A stretch of 64,000 bases of DNA from Streptomyces sp. MRC013 (GCF_023614235.1 NZ_CP094264.1:2542001-2606000), one strand, 5' to 3'; counted from the stretch's first letter, positions 34,490-44,075 are shown. Numbers and translations: made by a program. Notes: generated from the letters alone by a model not told the origin.

Positions 34490-35227
34490 TCAGCCGGTCG
34501 AGGCGGCCACCCAGGCGGCGGCCTCCTCCACCGTCGAGACGACCGGGACGCCGTCGGGGACGGGCGGCCGGCGGACGATCACCACCGGCACACCCGCCTC
34601 GCGGGCGGCCGCCAGCTTCGGGGCCGTGGCCGCGCCGCCGCTGTCCTTGGTGACCAGCACGTCGATCCCGTACGACCGCAGGACCTCGCGCTCCCCGTCC
34701 AACGTGAAGGGGCCCCGGTCGAGCAGGACCTCCATCCGCGCCGGGTGCGGCGGCTCCGGCGGGTCCACCGAGCGGACCAGGAACCACGCCTCGGGCACGT
34801 CCGCGAAGGCCGCCAGACCCATGCGGCCCGTGGTCAGGAACACCCGCCGCCCGAGCCCCCGCACGGTGCGCGCCGCCTCGTCCAGGGACGCGACCGGGTG
34901 CCAGTCGTCGCCCTCCACGGGGGTCCACCCGGGGCGCCGCAGGGCGAGCAGGGGAACATGGGACCTGGCGGCGGCCCGCGCCGCGTTGAAACTGATCGTC
35001 CCGGCGAAGGGGTGAGTGGCGTCGATGACCGCGTCCACCTGGTGCTCCCGCACCCAGCGGGCCAGACCGCCGGCACCGCCGAAGCCGCCCACCCGCACCT
35101 CGCCCGGCAGCGGCTTCGGGGCGGCGACCCGGCCCGCGAGCGAGCTGGTCACCCGGACGCCGTCCGCGTCCAGCCTCTCCGCCAGGCGGCGGCCCTCGGT
35201 CGTGCCGCCGAGGATCAACACGTGCAT
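34490..35227 (-). CDS. cobK: precorrin-6A reductase CobK
   Basis: NADPH-dependent reductase of 245 aa. N-terminal HVLILGGTTEGRRLAERL is the nucleotide-binding start typical of CobK/CbiJ; IDATHPFAGTISFNAARA near residue 68 and VLVTKDSGGAATAPKL near residue 196 are family blocks. It runs against cobIJ and diverges from cbiD, whose start is only 13 bp away, so promoters of cobK and cbiD must overlap or lie within the neighbouring gene. Confidence 0.94.
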   Translation of the reverse strand: MHVLILGGTTEGRRLAERLDADGVRVTSSLAGRVAAPKPLPGEVRVGGFGGAGGLARWVREHQVDAVIDATHPFAGTISFNAARAAARSHVPLLALRRPGWTPVEGDDWHPVASLDEAARTVRGLGRRVFLTTGRMGLAAFADVPEAWFLVRSVDPPEPPHPARMEVLLDRGPFTLDGEREVLRSYGIDVLVTKDSGGAATAPKLAAAREAGVPVVIVRRPPVPDGVPVVSTVEEAAAWVAASTG

Positions 35228-35239
35228 GGGACACCGTCC

Positions 35240-36351
35240 ATGAGTACGAGCGGGGGCGCACCGCCCAACTCAAGCACACCGGCCTCCGGCCCGGCTGGAC
35301 GACCGGCGCCTGTGCGACGGCGGCCGCCACGGCCGCCTACACCGCCCTGCTGACCGGGGACTTTCCCGACCCGGTGACGATCACGCTGCCGAAGGGGCAG
35401 ACCCCGGCCTTCGCGCTCGCCGCGGAGGAGCACGGCGGCTCGTACGCGATGGCGGGCGTCGTGAAGGACGCAGGCGACGACCCGGACGTGACGCACGGGG
35501 CGCTCGTCCGCTCGACGGTACGGCTGCTGCCGCCCGGCTCCGGCGTCGTGTTCCGCGCCGGGCCCGGGGTCGGCACCGTCACCCGGCCGGGCCTCCCCCT
35601 CGCCGTGGGCGAGCCCGCCGTCAACCCGGTACCGCGGCAGATGATCCGCGACCACGTGGCGCGGGTCGCCGCCGCGCACGGCGGCACCGGCGACGTGGAG
35701 GTCACCGTCTCCGTGGACGACGGCGAGGAGATCGCCCGTTCCACGTGGAACGGGCGCCTCGGCATCCTCGGCGGCCTGTCCATCCTCGGCACGACCGGGA
35801 TCGTCGTGCCGTACTCGTGCTCCGCGTGGATCGACTCCATCCGCCGCGGTGTGGACGTGGCGCGCGCCGCGGGCCGCACCCATGTCGCGGGCTGCACGGG
35901 ATCGACCTCCGAGAGGACCGTCGCGTCCCTGTACGGCCTGCCGGAGGACGCCCTCCTCGACATGGGCGACTTCGCGGGCGCCGTGCTGAAGTACGTCCGC
36001 CGCCACCCGGTGGACCGGCTCACCATCTGCGGCGGCTTCGCGAAGCTGTCCAAACTGGCGGCGGGCCACCTGGACCTGCACTCGGCACGCTCCCAGGTCG
36101 ACAAGGCGCTCCTCGCGGACCTCGCCCGCGAGGCGGGTGCAGACGAGTCCCTCGCCGCCGAGGTCGCCGTCGCCAACACGGGCCTGGCGGCCCTGCAGCT
36201 CTGCGCCGCCCAGGGCGTCCCCCTTGGCGACCGGGTCGCGGAGACCGCTCGCGACCAGGCACTTTCCGTACTCCGCGGCGCTCCGGTCGTGGTCGACGTC
36301 GTCTGCATCGACCGCGCGGGCACGATCGTGGGCCGCAGCGCCCCCCGCTAG
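35240..36351 (+). CDS. cbiD: cobalt-precorrin-5B C1-methyltransferase CbiD (one frameshift)
   Basis: About 370 aa after adding one base to the G5 run at 35252-35256, which joins MSTSGG to RTAQLKHTGLRPGWTTGACA. Family hallmarks are GWTTGACATAAATAAYTALL, VTITLPKGQTPAFALA, GTTGIVVPYSCSAWIDSI and a C-terminal Ala-rich fold. CbiD removes the C-2 acetaldehyde-linked unit and methylates C-1 in the cobalt-early pathway; actinobacteria often use it along with CobG-type genes. If the indel were real, translation could only restart at 35374 and would lose the first 45 residues, including the SAM-binding hallmark. Confidence 0.9.
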
Positions 36352-36781
36352 GCCGCCTGGCCTCCCGTCGGACCCCCGGGCCCCGGGCCTTCCGGGGCGG
36401 GTCCGGCGCGCCCGACCCGGTCGGCGCCCGGCTGCCTGCGGGCCGCGGCGGGTCCGTCCCACCGAACCGTCTGCGCCACCGGACGGACCGCCCCACCGAA
36501 CGGACCGTGTCGCCAAACGGACCGCCCCACCGAACAGACCGTGTCGCCGAGGGTGCCTGCCGTCGGGGCTCGCGCCACCGAGCCCGGCAGCCGTACGGGA
36601 CGGCCCGGCCCGGTGCCCTGGCACGAACCGGTGGCCGCCCCGCGCCGAAATCCTCCGGCCGCCGGTCCCGCGGTCGGGGACGTCCGGCGGGCCGGGGCGG
36701 ACGCCCGGTGGTCCCGGCCGTGGTCGCACCGGATCACGACCGCTAACGTGACGGCACCGTCGTGGTCGAGAGGGGACCGGT
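36352..36781. other. 430-bp intergenic region with direct repeats
   Basis: Between cbiD and the iminopeptidase gene. No gene recognised. Two near-identical 34-bp direct repeats lie at 36484-36517 and 36518-36551 (unit starting CGGACCGCCCCACCGAACGG), preceded by a degenerate third copy at about 36452-36483. The motif CCCACCGAAC recurs three times. The end (36740-36781) should carry the promoter and GAGAGGGG ribosome site of the next gene. Confidence 0.6.
36484..36551. repeat. 34-bp tandem direct repeat, two clear copies
   Basis: Copies at 36484-36517 and 36518-36551 differ at only a few positions. Cause and role unknown; the array is too short and the units too contiguous for CRISPR. Confidence 0.7.
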
Positions 36782-37741
36782 GTGCACCCGCGGAACGGAC
36801 CCTACGAGCAGGGGATGCTCGATGTCGGGGACGGCAACCTCCTCCACTGGGAGACCCACGGCAACCCTTCCGGCAAACCGGCCCTCGTCGTGCACGGCGG
36901 ACCGGGCTCCGGCAGCGATCCGGGTGCCGTGCGCCGCTTCGACCTCACCCGCTACCGCGTCGTCCTCTTCGACCAGCGAGGCTGCGGCCGCAGCACCCCG
37001 CACGCGAGCGACCCTGCCACCGACCTGGCCGTCAACACCACGCACCACCTCCTTTCCGACATGGAACGGCTCCGCCTCCACCTGGGCGTCGACCGCTGGC
37101 TGCTGTACGGCGGCTCATGGGGGGCGACGCTCCTGCTGGCGTACGCCGAGGCCCACCCGGACCGCGTCACGGAGATCGTCGTTCCGGCCGTCACGACGAC
37201 CCGCCGCTCCGAGATCGCCTGGTTGTACGAGGGTGTGGGCCGGTTCTTCCCGGAGGCCTGGGAGCGGTTCCGGGAAGGTTCGGGCACCGACGCGGACACC
37301 GCCGCCGACTTGGTCGCCGCGTACGCCCGCCTGACCGGTCATCCCGACCGGGACGTGCGGGAGAAGGCCACGGCCGACTGGTGCGCCTGGGAGGACGCGG
37401 TGGTGTCCCCGGAGGAAGCGGGGACCCCGTACGCGGACAGGCCGGACGTGGGCCGCCTCGCGATGGTCCGCATCTGCGCGCACTACTTCTCCCACGGCGC
37501 CTGGCTGGAAGAGGGCGCCCTGCTGCGTGACGCGCACCGGCTCGCAGGCATCCCCGGTGTCCTCGTCCACGGCCGGCTGGACCTGGGCAGTCCGCCCACC
37601 ACCGGGTGGGAGCTGGCCCGCGCGTGGCCGGACGCCGAACTGACCGTCGTGGCGGACTCCGGCCACCTGGGCACGGAGACGACCCGCGCGCACGTCCGCG
37701 CGGCCCTGGACCGCTTCGCCTCGGGGCACCCTGCCCTGTGA
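36782..37741 (+). CDS. pip: proline iminopeptidase (alpha/beta hydrolase)
   Basis: Cytoplasmic S33-family peptidase of 319 aa that removes N-terminal proline. The oxyanion motif VVHGGPGSGSDP (near residue 37), VVLFDQRGCGRSTPH (near 60) and nucleophile YGGSWGATL (Ser near 113) are characteristic. The acid and base residues are likely in GRLDLGSPP (Asp near 264) and DSGHLG (His near 292). The GTG at 36782 follows GAGAGGGG. Appears monocistronic. Confidence 0.9.
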   Translation: MHPRNGPYEQGMLDVGDGNLLHWETHGNPSGKPALVVHGGPGSGSDPGAVRRFDLTRYRVVLFDQRGCGRSTPHASDPATDLAVNTTHHLLSDMERLRLHLGVDRWLLYGGSWGATLLLAYAEAHPDRVTEIVVPAVTTTRRSEIAWLYEGVGRFFPEAWERFREGSGTDADTAADLVAAYARLTGHPDRDVREKATADWCAWEDAVVSPEEAGTPYADRPDVGRLAMVRICAHYFSHGAWLEEGALLRDAHRLAGIPGVLVHGRLDLGSPPTTGWELARAWPDAELTVVADSGHLGTETTRAHVRAALDRFASGHPAL

Positions 37742-38404
37742 CCCCGCAGGCGCAAGCCGCCGTGCGGGCTCGCGCCCCGTGCGCGACCATCGGTTCACGA
37801 GCACCCGTGGCCCCGGCTCCGTCTCCCGGTCCGGAGCGGACGCCTCCCTCCCACGGGGCCCGTCGGCCGCGCTCGCCGGAGCACCGGCCCGGCGGGACCC
37901 CGGGAGGTGAGCGCTCCCCGGTCCGTACGGTGTCGCCGGCCGCACGGGCGCCGACCGCCGCCTCGGCGGCGAAGGCACCGCCGCAGCCGTCCGGCGGAAG
38001 GCGACCTCCGTCGGCGGGGCACGGCCGCAGGCCCGCGGGCGGAAGGCGCGGTGCCCCCTCGCACCGCCCGTCGGGCGGCCCGGACGTCGGCGGGAGGCGA
38101 CCGGACCGTGCGGGAAGGCCGCGCCGCGCCGACCGGTCGCGGACCCCGCCGGGTCCACGGAGCCGACTCGGGCGCGTGCAGGGGAACAGGAGGTGGAGTA
38201 CGCGGCCGAGGCCGCGAAGGGCAAGTCGAAGTTGTGATCGATCCATGTACCGAGGGTGACGGATCGAGGGGATCCACCCTGTGGAACGTCCACAGCTTTC
38301 TGGAAAAGTATGAAAAAGCAAGGGGAGTTGTGGAAGACCTGTTCCCAGAAACGCGGTGGGTCGCTAGCTTCCCCCTGAACCTCGTCCGTACGGAAAGGAT
38401 TTCC
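37742..38404. other. 663-bp intergenic region upstream of the secreted aminopeptidase
   Basis: 37742-38230 is very GC-rich, with open frames on both strands but no recognisable product. A short run of well-biased codons ends EYAAEAAKGKSKL at about 38236 and may be the tail of a vanished gene. 38236-38404 is much less GC-rich, holds the dyad at 38280-38294, and is probably the promoter region of the aminopeptidase gene. Confidence 0.5.
38280..38294. promoter_or_regulatory. 15-bp dyad upstream of the secreted aminopeptidase
   Basis: TGTGGAACGTCCACA, perfect 6-bp arms around ACG, 111 bp before the GTG start. Candidate operator; an A/T-rich segment with TATGAA follows at 38310-38315 and could be the -10 region. 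Confidence 0.4.
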
Positions 38405-39958
38405 GTGAACGCGTCCCCTCGCAGAGTTGTGGCCGCCCTGGCCGCAGCCGCGCTCACCACCCCCCTCCTGCTGGCCTCGGCCTCCCCCGCTTCCGCCGAG
38501 CGCGTCACTCCGGCCAAGGAGGCGTCGAAGCTCGCCCGCAAACTGGTCGACTCGGCCTCCGCCGGCAGCGCCCACCAGCACCTGCGGAAGTTCCAGCAGA
38601 TAGCCGACACGGCCGGCGGCAACCGCGCGGCGGGCACGCTCGGTTACGACGCCTCGGCGGCGTACGTGTACCAGCAGCTGAAGAAGGCCGGGTACGACGT
38701 CTCGTACCAGGAGTTCCCGTTCATGTACACCGAGACGCAGGAGCAGAAGCTGGCCGTCGTCTCGCCCTCCCCCCGCGACATCGCCGTCTCCGCGATGACG
38801 TACACCAAGTCGACCCCGGTCGGCGGCACGAGGGCCGCGCTGGCCGGCGCCCCGGTCGACGCGGACGGCTCGCACGGCTGCGAGCCGACGGACTTCGCCG
38901 CGGGCGCGTTCACCGGCAGGATCGCGCTCGTCCAGCGCGGCGGCTGCGCGTTCGCGGTGAAGCAGGCCAACGCCGCCGCGGCCGGCGCCGTCGGCGCCCT
39001 CGTCTACAACAACGTGGAGGGTGCCCTGAGCGGCACGCTCGGCTCCGCCGCGGACGCGAAGATCCCCACGGGCGGCATCTCGAAGGCGGACGGCGAGGCC
39101 CTCGCCGCCGCCGTGGCCGCCGGCCCGGTGGAGGTGAACCTGGAGCTCCGCCAGCTCCACGAACAGCGGACCACGCGGAACGTCATCGCCGAGACCCAGC
39201 GGGGGAACGCCGCGAACACGGTGATGCTCGGCTCCCACCTCGACTCGGTCACCGCCGGGCCCGGGATCAGCGACAACGGTTCCGGTTCGGCCGGCCTGCT
39301 CGACGTGGCCCTCAAGTTCGCCAAGTACAAGGACAAGACCACCAACAAGGTGCGGTTCGCCTGGTGGGGCGCGGAGGAGATCGGTCTGCTCGGCTCCGAG
39401 CACTACGTCGGTGCCCTCGACGAGCTCGGCCGCAAGGAGATCAAGCTCTACCTGAACTTCGACATGATCGCCTCGCCCAACTACGGTCTGTTCGTCTACG
39501 ACGGCGACGACTCGGACGGCGTCGGCGCTCCCGCCGGCCCGACGGGCTCCGCCCAGCTGGAGCAGGACATCAACGCGTTCCTCGACCGGCAGGGCCACCC
39601 GCACGAGGGCACGGACTTCACCGGGCGCTCCGACTACGGCCCGTTCGTCGCGGTGGGCATCCCGTCCGGCGGTACGTTCACGGGTGCCGAGGGCATCAAG
39701 ACCGCCGCTCAGGCGCAGAAGTTCGGCGGGACCGCGGGTGTCGCGTACGACTCCTGCTACCACACGGCGTGCGACGACCTGGACAACATCGACATGAAGG
39801 CCTTCGACGTCAACATCGATGTCATAGCCAACGCCGTGGGCACCTACGCCCACGACCTGAGCTCGCTGCGCAAGCCGGTCGAGTCCGTTCCGACGAGCGG
39901 CGGCGAGGGCAGCGGCGGCGGCCTGCACGACAACCACGGTCACGAGGCCACCGAGTGA
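38405..39958 (+). CDS. secreted M28 family zinc aminopeptidase with PA domain
   Basis: Exported peptidase of 517 aa. Signal peptide at residues 1-32 (RRVVAALAAAALTTPLLLAS then ASPASAE). A protease-associated domain occupies about 140-250 (RIALVQRGGCAFAVKQANAA). The M28 zinc site follows: GSHLDSVTAGPGISDNGSG gives His and the bridging Asp, WWGAEEIGLLGS the catalytic and ligand Glu, LNFDMIASPNY an Asp, and YHTACDDLDN the last His. Similar to Streptomyces leucine aminopeptidases. GTG 38405 follows AAAGGA. The C-terminal tail GGEGSGGGLHDNHGHEATE is a flexible His-containing end. Confidence 0.93.
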   Translation: MNASPRRVVAALAAAALTTPLLLASASPASAERVTPAKEASKLARKLVDSASAGSAHQHLRKFQQIADTAGGNRAAGTLGYDASAAYVYQQLKKAGYDVSYQEFPFMYTETQEQKLAVVSPSPRDIAVSAMTYTKSTPVGGTRAALAGAPVDADGSHGCEPTDFAAGAFTGRIALVQRGGCAFAVKQANAAAAGAVGALVYNNVEGALSGTLGSAADAKIPTGGISKADGEALAAAVAAGPVEVNLELRQLHEQRTTRNVIAETQRGNAANTVMLGSHLDSVTAGPGISDNGSGSAGLLDVALKFAKYKDKTTNKVRFAWWGAEEIGLLGSEHYVGALDELGRKEIKLYLNFDMIASPNYGLFVYDGDDSDGVGAPAGPTGSAQLEQDINAFLDRQGHPHEGTDFTGRSDYGPFVAVGIPSGGTFTGAEGIKTAAQAQKFGGTAGVAYDSCYHTACDDLDNIDMKAFDVNIDVIANAVGTYAHDLSSLRKPVESVPTSGGEGSGGGLHDNHGHEATE

Positions 39959-40178
39959 CATCCGGATGGCCGCCGCACCGCCACCGGGCCAACGCCCCGT
40001 AGCGGCACGGTGTCCCTTCCGGCGGGTGGCGGTCCTTCCCCCATGGGGCGGCCGGACCGCCACCCGCCGGGCCCCATGGGCGGAATGTCCCGTTCGCCAT
40101 GATCGCCGCGTCCCTCGCGAGAGGGCATCCGTCGTCTCCCGGCTGCGCCGGACGCCGCTTGCCCGGTAGGCTTTCCGT

Positions 40179-40475
40179 GTGATCTTCAAGCGCATCGGTA
40201 ACGGGCGGCCGTATCCCGACCACGGCCGGGAAAGCACCCGGCAGTGGGCGGATGTCGCGCCGCGTCCGGTCCGCCTCGATCAGCTCGTCACCACCAAGGG
40301 CCAACTGGACCTCGAAACGCTCCTCGCCGAGGACTCGACGTTCTACGGTGACCTCTTCGCGCACGTCGTGAAGTGGCAGGGCGATCTGTACCTCGAGGAC
40401 GGCCTTCACCGCGCCGTACGCGCGGCCCTGCAGCAGCGGCAGGTACTGCACGCACGCGTGCTGGAGCTCGACTGA
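40179..40475 (+). CDS. small conserved protein with a ParB-like DGLHR segment
   Basis: 98-aa protein starting MIFKRIGNGRPYPDHGRES. The C-terminal half contains GDLYLEDGLHRAVRAALQQR, resembling the D-G-x-H-R segment of ParB/Srx-type domains, as found in some small proteins annotated as VapB-like antitoxins. No toxin gene is adjacent. A -10-like TAGGCT ends six bases before the GTG, so the mRNA may be leaderless. Role uncertain. Confidence 0.75.
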   Translation: MIFKRIGNGRPYPDHGRESTRQWADVAPRPVRLDQLVTTKGQLDLETLLAEDSTFYGDLFAHVVKWQGDLYLEDGLHRAVRAALQQRQVLHARVLELD

Positions 40476-40577
40476 CCCCTTCGGGAAAGACTCCTTCCGG
40501 AGCGTTTCCCACCCGTCCGGCCCTCAGTCGCTGATCGTTTAGTAGGCATAGTCACCAGGTCGCATTACGCTGCGCCC

Positions 40578-41222
40578 ATGAGCATGCTCACTCCCCCCGG
40601 CATGGGCGGAAAGTACCGCATCACGGGCACCACGTACCCCCGTATGCGCCGGCCCCGCCGCGGCCGGATCGCGGTCGCCGGCATCGCCTCGGCTGCCGCG
40701 CTCGGCCTGGCCGGCTGGGGGACGTTCCAGCTCATCGACGTGTTCGGCGGCGGGAGCGGAAAAGCGGTGCGGTCCACGACCGCCGGTGCCTGCGAGTCGG
40801 CGAGCCCCTCGCCCGCCGTTCGGGCCGTCGGTTTCCCGAAGCCGGCCGACATCACCGTGAACGTCTACAACGCGACGCCGCGGAGTGGACTGGCGAAGGC
40901 CACGGCGGAGGAACTCAGGAAGCGCGGCTTCACGATCGGCAAGGTCGGCAACGCGCCGATCGCCTACGACAAGAAGGTACCCGGCACCGGCGTCCTGCTC
41001 GGTGCCCGAGGGGCCGCGAAGGGCGCCTTCCCGGTCCTGGGAACGCACCTGAAGGGCGCCTCGGCCAAGACGGACACACGGGCGACGGCCGACGTCGACC
41101 TGATCATCGGCACGGCGTTCAGGTCCCTGGCGGCCCCGCAGGACGCGACGGCCTCGATGACCGCCCTGCTGTACCCGAAGCCCGAGCCCGAGCCCGCGGA
41201 CTGCGCCCCGAAGCCCCGGTAG
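40578..41222 (+). CDS. LytR C-terminal-domain membrane protein
   Basis: Protein of 214 aa with a basic cytoplasmic N-terminus (YPRMRRPRRGR), one transmembrane segment (about residues 34-54, VAGIASAAALGLAGWGTFQL) and an extracellular LytR_C domain: DITVNVYNATPRSGLAKATAEEL, LRKRGFTIGKVGNAP and DLIIGTAF. These domains occur at the end of cell-wall LytR-CpsA-Psr ligases and also alone, as here; the alone form is probably an envelope-associated binding protein. Convergent with upp, with a repeat hairpin region between. Confidence 0.88.
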   Translation: MSMLTPPGMGGKYRITGTTYPRMRRPRRGRIAVAGIASAAALGLAGWGTFQLIDVFGGGSGKAVRSTTAGACESASPSPAVRAVGFPKPADITVNVYNATPRSGLAKATAEELRKRGFTIGKVGNAPIAYDKKVPGTGVLLGARGAAKGAFPVLGTHLKGASAKTDTRATADVDLIIGTAFRSLAAPQDATASMTALLYPKPEPEPADCAPKPR

Positions 41223-41392
41223 CGGCGGCCGGGACGCGCACCGGGCCGGGGTGCCGGCGCCCCGGTGCGGCCGCGCCCGCCCGCTGTCCGGCCTGTACGC
41301 GCGCAGGCCGTTCCCCGGTCCAGCCCGCTCTCCGGCCCCGCCCGGCCTCCGGAGCACGCCCGGACCGGCACAGGACGACCGGCCGCCGCACC

Positions 41393-41444
41393 CACCCGGC
41401 TCCCGGGAGGGAGCCATCCACCCGGCTCCCGGGAGGGAGCCATC
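41393..41444. repeat. 26-bp exact tandem repeat forming hairpins between convergent genes
   Basis: Two exact copies (41393-41418 and 41419-41444), each containing the self-complementary GGCTCCCGGGAGGGAGCC, followed by a similar degenerate third hairpin to about 41475. Lies between the LytR_C gene and upp, so probably acts as a bidirectional terminator. Confidence 0.7.
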
Positions 41445-41521
41445 CGCCCGGCGCCCCGGGAGGGGCCCCGAACAGCGGGAGACGGCGCTCCGGCCGCCGC
41501 ACCCGCCCGGGGCCGCGGGGA

Positions 41522-42157
41522 CTACTCCGCCGCGCCGTACATCCGGTCACCGGCGTCGCCCAGACCGGGGACGATGTAGCCGTGCTCGTTGAGGCGCTCG
41601 TCGACCGAGGCCGTGACGACCGTCACCGGCGCGCCCTCCAGGTCGCGCTCCATCACCGCGACGCCCTCCGGGGCAGCCAGCAGGACGACCGCCGTCACGT
41701 CGTCGGCCCCCCGCCCGATCAGTTCGCGGATCGCCGCGACCAGCGTGCCGCCCGTGGCCAGCATGGGGTCGAGGACGTAGACCTGGCGCCCGGACAGGTC
41801 CTCGGGCATCCGCGTCGCGTACGTCGACGCCTCCAGCGTCTCCTCGTTGCGGATCATTCCGAGGAACCCGACCTCGGCGGTCGGCAGCAGCCGCACCATC
41901 CCGTCGAGCATGCCCAGCCCGGCACGGAGGATCGGCACCACCAGGGGCCGCGGGTGCGACAGCTTCACCCCGGTCGTCGCGGTGACCGGCGTCTCGATCG
42001 CCACCTGCTCGGTGCGCACGTCCCGTGTCGCCTCGTACGCGAGCAGGGTGACCAGTTCGTCGGCGAGCCGCCGGAAGGTGGGCGAGTCGGTGCGCTTGTC
42101 ACGCAGCGTGGTGAGTTTGTGCGCCACCAGCGGGTGGTCGACGACGTGGATCCGCAT
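41522..42157 (-). CDS. upp: uracil phosphoribosyltransferase
   Basis: Pyrimidine salvage enzyme of 211 aa making UMP from uracil and PRPP. The N-terminal [42 protein letters not shown], and the PRPP loop [16 protein letters not shown] are diagnostic; the uracil-binding C-terminus [16 protein letters not shown] is complete. Monocistronic. Confidence 0.96.
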   Translation of the reverse strand: MRIHVVDHPLVAHKLTTLRDKRTDSPTFRRLADELVTLLAYEATRDVRTEQVAIETPVTATTGVKLSHPRPLVVPILRAGLGMLDGMVRLLPTAEVGFLGMIRNEETLEASTYATRMPEDLSGRQVYVLDPMLATGGTLVAAIRELIGRGADDVTAVVLLAAPEGVAVMERDLEGAPVTVVTASVDERLNEHGYIVPGLGDAGDRMYGAAE

Positions 42158-42245
42158 GCCCACAACAGTAGCCCGCACTGGTATCAACCCACCTCCGGGA
42201 GGGAAGGCGGAGTCGGACGGACGCTCCCGGGGTGGTGGTGTGGTC

Positions 42246-42428
42246 ATGTCTGACCAGGAAGGACCCGGCGGCCGCCGGTCTGCGGACGACGCGGAGCGCA
42301 GGCGCCGCAGAGCGCAGTTCCTGCGCGACCTGAACGAGGCGCGGGCGCTGCGCGAGCGCGTCCAGCCGCGCCGCGCCAGAGCGGCGCGGATGCGGCAGGT
42401 GATGCGTATGCGGACGTTCCGCTGGTGA
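42246..42428 (+). CDS. small basic conserved protein, 60 aa
   Basis: Begins [19 protein letters not shown] and is over one third Arg; [20 protein letters not shown] forms a predicted helix and the end [18 protein letters not shown] is strongly basic. Likely nucleic-acid or nucleoid associated by composition only. Divergent from upp, 88 bp apart. No known domain. Confidence 0.6.
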   Translation: MSDQEGPGGRRSADDAERRRRRAQFLRDLNEARALRERVQPRRARAARMRQVMRMRTFRW

Positions 42429-42839
42429 TCCGGCGCCGCCTCCGGCGGAACCCGGCGGCCCCGCCGCACCCCCTCGGCCTCGCCCCCGGTCACGGCCGGC
42501 GGCACGATCCACGACGCCGGCGGCACGACGTACGAAGACCGGACCGCCGCCGGTGACGTACCGCACACCAGTTCGTCGCCCGCCGGTCACACGCCGCGTG
42601 TACGCTCCCGGCGGATCCGCGGCCGACACCTCGCCGCTCCCCTTCCCGATCATGGTGGCATCCGGTGGGAGAGGACCGGGGCGGCATGGCGCCGACCGGG
42701 TCGCGGGCTCAGACTGGTGCACGACGCAAGAGCGGAACACCTCTCCTCAAGGCCCCGCGTCTGCCACGATGCCGAGTGGGCGGGGCATTCAGGAGCGTGC
42801 CGCCCGATCGTCACACCTCTGATCAGTGGGAGAGTCACG
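42429..42839. other. 411-bp intergenic region
   Basis: No supported gene. GC-rich start, then a less GC-rich part (42690-42835) just before the tadA operon, which should contain its promoter. TGATCA near 42818 is only a 6-bp palindrome. Confidence 0.35.
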
Positions 42840-43364
42840 GTGTACTTCGCCGCACTGCTCACGCTCACCGAAGACGGGTGGGTAGCGAGCGACACAGAGC
42901 TCGACGATGTGGAGACCCTGGCGGATCTGACCGACCTGGCCCGCGAAGCCTCGCCGGACGCCGACACGGTGCTCGTCTTCATCGAGCAGGAGGACGCGTG
43001 GTTCGGCATCGTCCGGGTGGAGGGCGAGGACGACCCTCGCATCTTCGTGTCGGACGGGGCCGCCGCCGCCCGCTCCTCGTACGGGGAGATCCTGACCAAG
43101 GAACTGCTGGGCGACGACCGGGCCGACGACACGGCCGACCTGGACGCGCTGGACCTGGACGGCACCGAGGACGGGGAGCCGGACGACACGGAGGAGGAGA
43201 CGGAGGCGGCGGCAGGGACCGTGCCCGCCGCGCCGGTCGGCGACCGGCTGATCCTGGACGACCTGGGCATGTCGGAGAAGGAACTCCTGGCTCTCGACGC
43301 CGACGCGCTCACCGAGATCGCGGACGCGCTGGGCGCCTCCGAGATGCTGGAGGCCGTCCGCTAG
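42840..43364 (+). CDS. tRNA adenosine deaminase-associated protein
   Basis: 174-aa protein, always found in actinobacteria just before tadA. N-terminal YFAALLTLTEDGWVASDTELDD, DADTVLVFIEQEDAWFGIVRVEGEDDPRIFVSD, then a very acidic linker (residues 95-135) and C-terminal LILDDLGMSEKELLALDADALTEIADALG. GTG start at 42840 follows GGGAG. Its stop overlaps the GTG of tadA (TAGTG), so the two are coupled; probably a partner or activity modulator of TadA, mechanism unknown. Confidence 0.88.
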   Translation: MYFAALLTLTEDGWVASDTELDDVETLADLTDLAREASPDADTVLVFIEQEDAWFGIVRVEGEDDPRIFVSDGAAAARSSYGEILTKELLGDDRADDTADLDALDLDGTEDGEPDDTEEETEAAAGTVPAAPVGDRLILDDLGMSEKELLALDADALTEIADALGASEMLEAVR

Positions 43365-43900
43365 TGCACGCCCCTTCGAGGGGCGGCCCGTCGCTGCCCG
43401 ACCCCATACCCGCCTCCACCGGCGCCTCCGGAAGCGCCCCCGGCCCGGTGCGCGCCTCCTGGCGGGCGCCCATGGAGCGGGCGCTGGCGGAGGCCGAGCG
43501 TGCCGCGCTGGCCGGCGACGTGCCGGTCGGCGCGGTGGTGCTCGGCCCGGACGGGGTCCTCCTGGCGACCGGCCGCAACGAGCGCGAGGCGACCGGCGAT
43601 CCGACCGCGCACGCCGAGGTGCTGGCACTCCGCCGGGCGGCCCGGCGGCTCGGCGAGTGGCGGCTGACCGGCTGCACACTCGTCGTGACGCTGGAGCCGT
43701 GCGTGATGTGCGCGGGCGCCCTCGTCCAGTCCCGGGTGGACCGGCTGGTGTTCGGCGCGGTCGACGAGAAGGCCGGCGCGGTCGGCTCGCTGTGGGACCT
43801 CGTGCGGGACCGGCGGCTCAACCACCGCCCCGAGGTCGTCCACGGCGTACTGGCCGAGGAGTGCGCCGGGTTGCTCACCCGCTTCTTCCGCGGCCGCTGA
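43364..43900 (+). CDS. tadA: tRNA-specific adenosine deaminase TadA
   Basis: Zinc deaminase that converts A34 to inosine in tRNA-Arg(ACG), a substrate encoded at 53814-53886 in this window. The zinc and proton-shuttle residues are HAE in DPTAHAEVLALRRAA and PCxxC in LEPCVMCAGALVQSR. GTG 43364, overlapping the preceding stop, gives 178 aa with a Pro-rich tail; starts at GTG 43448 or ATG 43472 would give shorter forms that still contain the whole domain. Essential in most bacteria. Confidence 0.93.
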   Translation: MHAPSRGGPSLPDPIPASTGASGSAPGPVRASWRAPMERALAEAERAALAGDVPVGAVVLGPDGVLLATGRNEREATGDPTAHAEVLALRRAARRLGEWRLTGCTLVVTLEPCVMCAGALVQSRVDRLVFGAVDEKAGAVGSLWDLVRDRRLNHRPEVVHGVLAEECAGLLTRFFRGR

Positions 43901-43987
43901 GGGACGGATCCGGACGGCTCCCCGCCCGAGCCGCCCCCCCCGATACGGATTTCTGCGTCGAGGCACCTTTGGGCTAAGCTCTCCCTC

Positions 43988-44075
43988 GGTAGCGTGTCCG
44001 AGCGGCCGAAGGAGCTCGCCTCGAAAGCGAGTGTGGCGCAAGTCACCGAGGGTTCAAATCCCTCCGCTACCGCCA
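43988..44075 (+). tRNA. tRNA-Ser (CGA)
   Basis: 88 nt including encoded CCA. Acceptor GGTAGCG pairs with CGCTACC; anticodon stem CTCGC/GCGAG encloses loop CTCGAAA, anticodon CGA; a long variable arm and T loop GGTTCAAAT are those of a type II (Ser) tRNA. Followed by a strong terminator. Confidence 0.97.

Noticed and set aside
36452..36551. Direct repeats as a CRISPR array
   Set aside because: The units follow one another without spacers and no cas gene is near.
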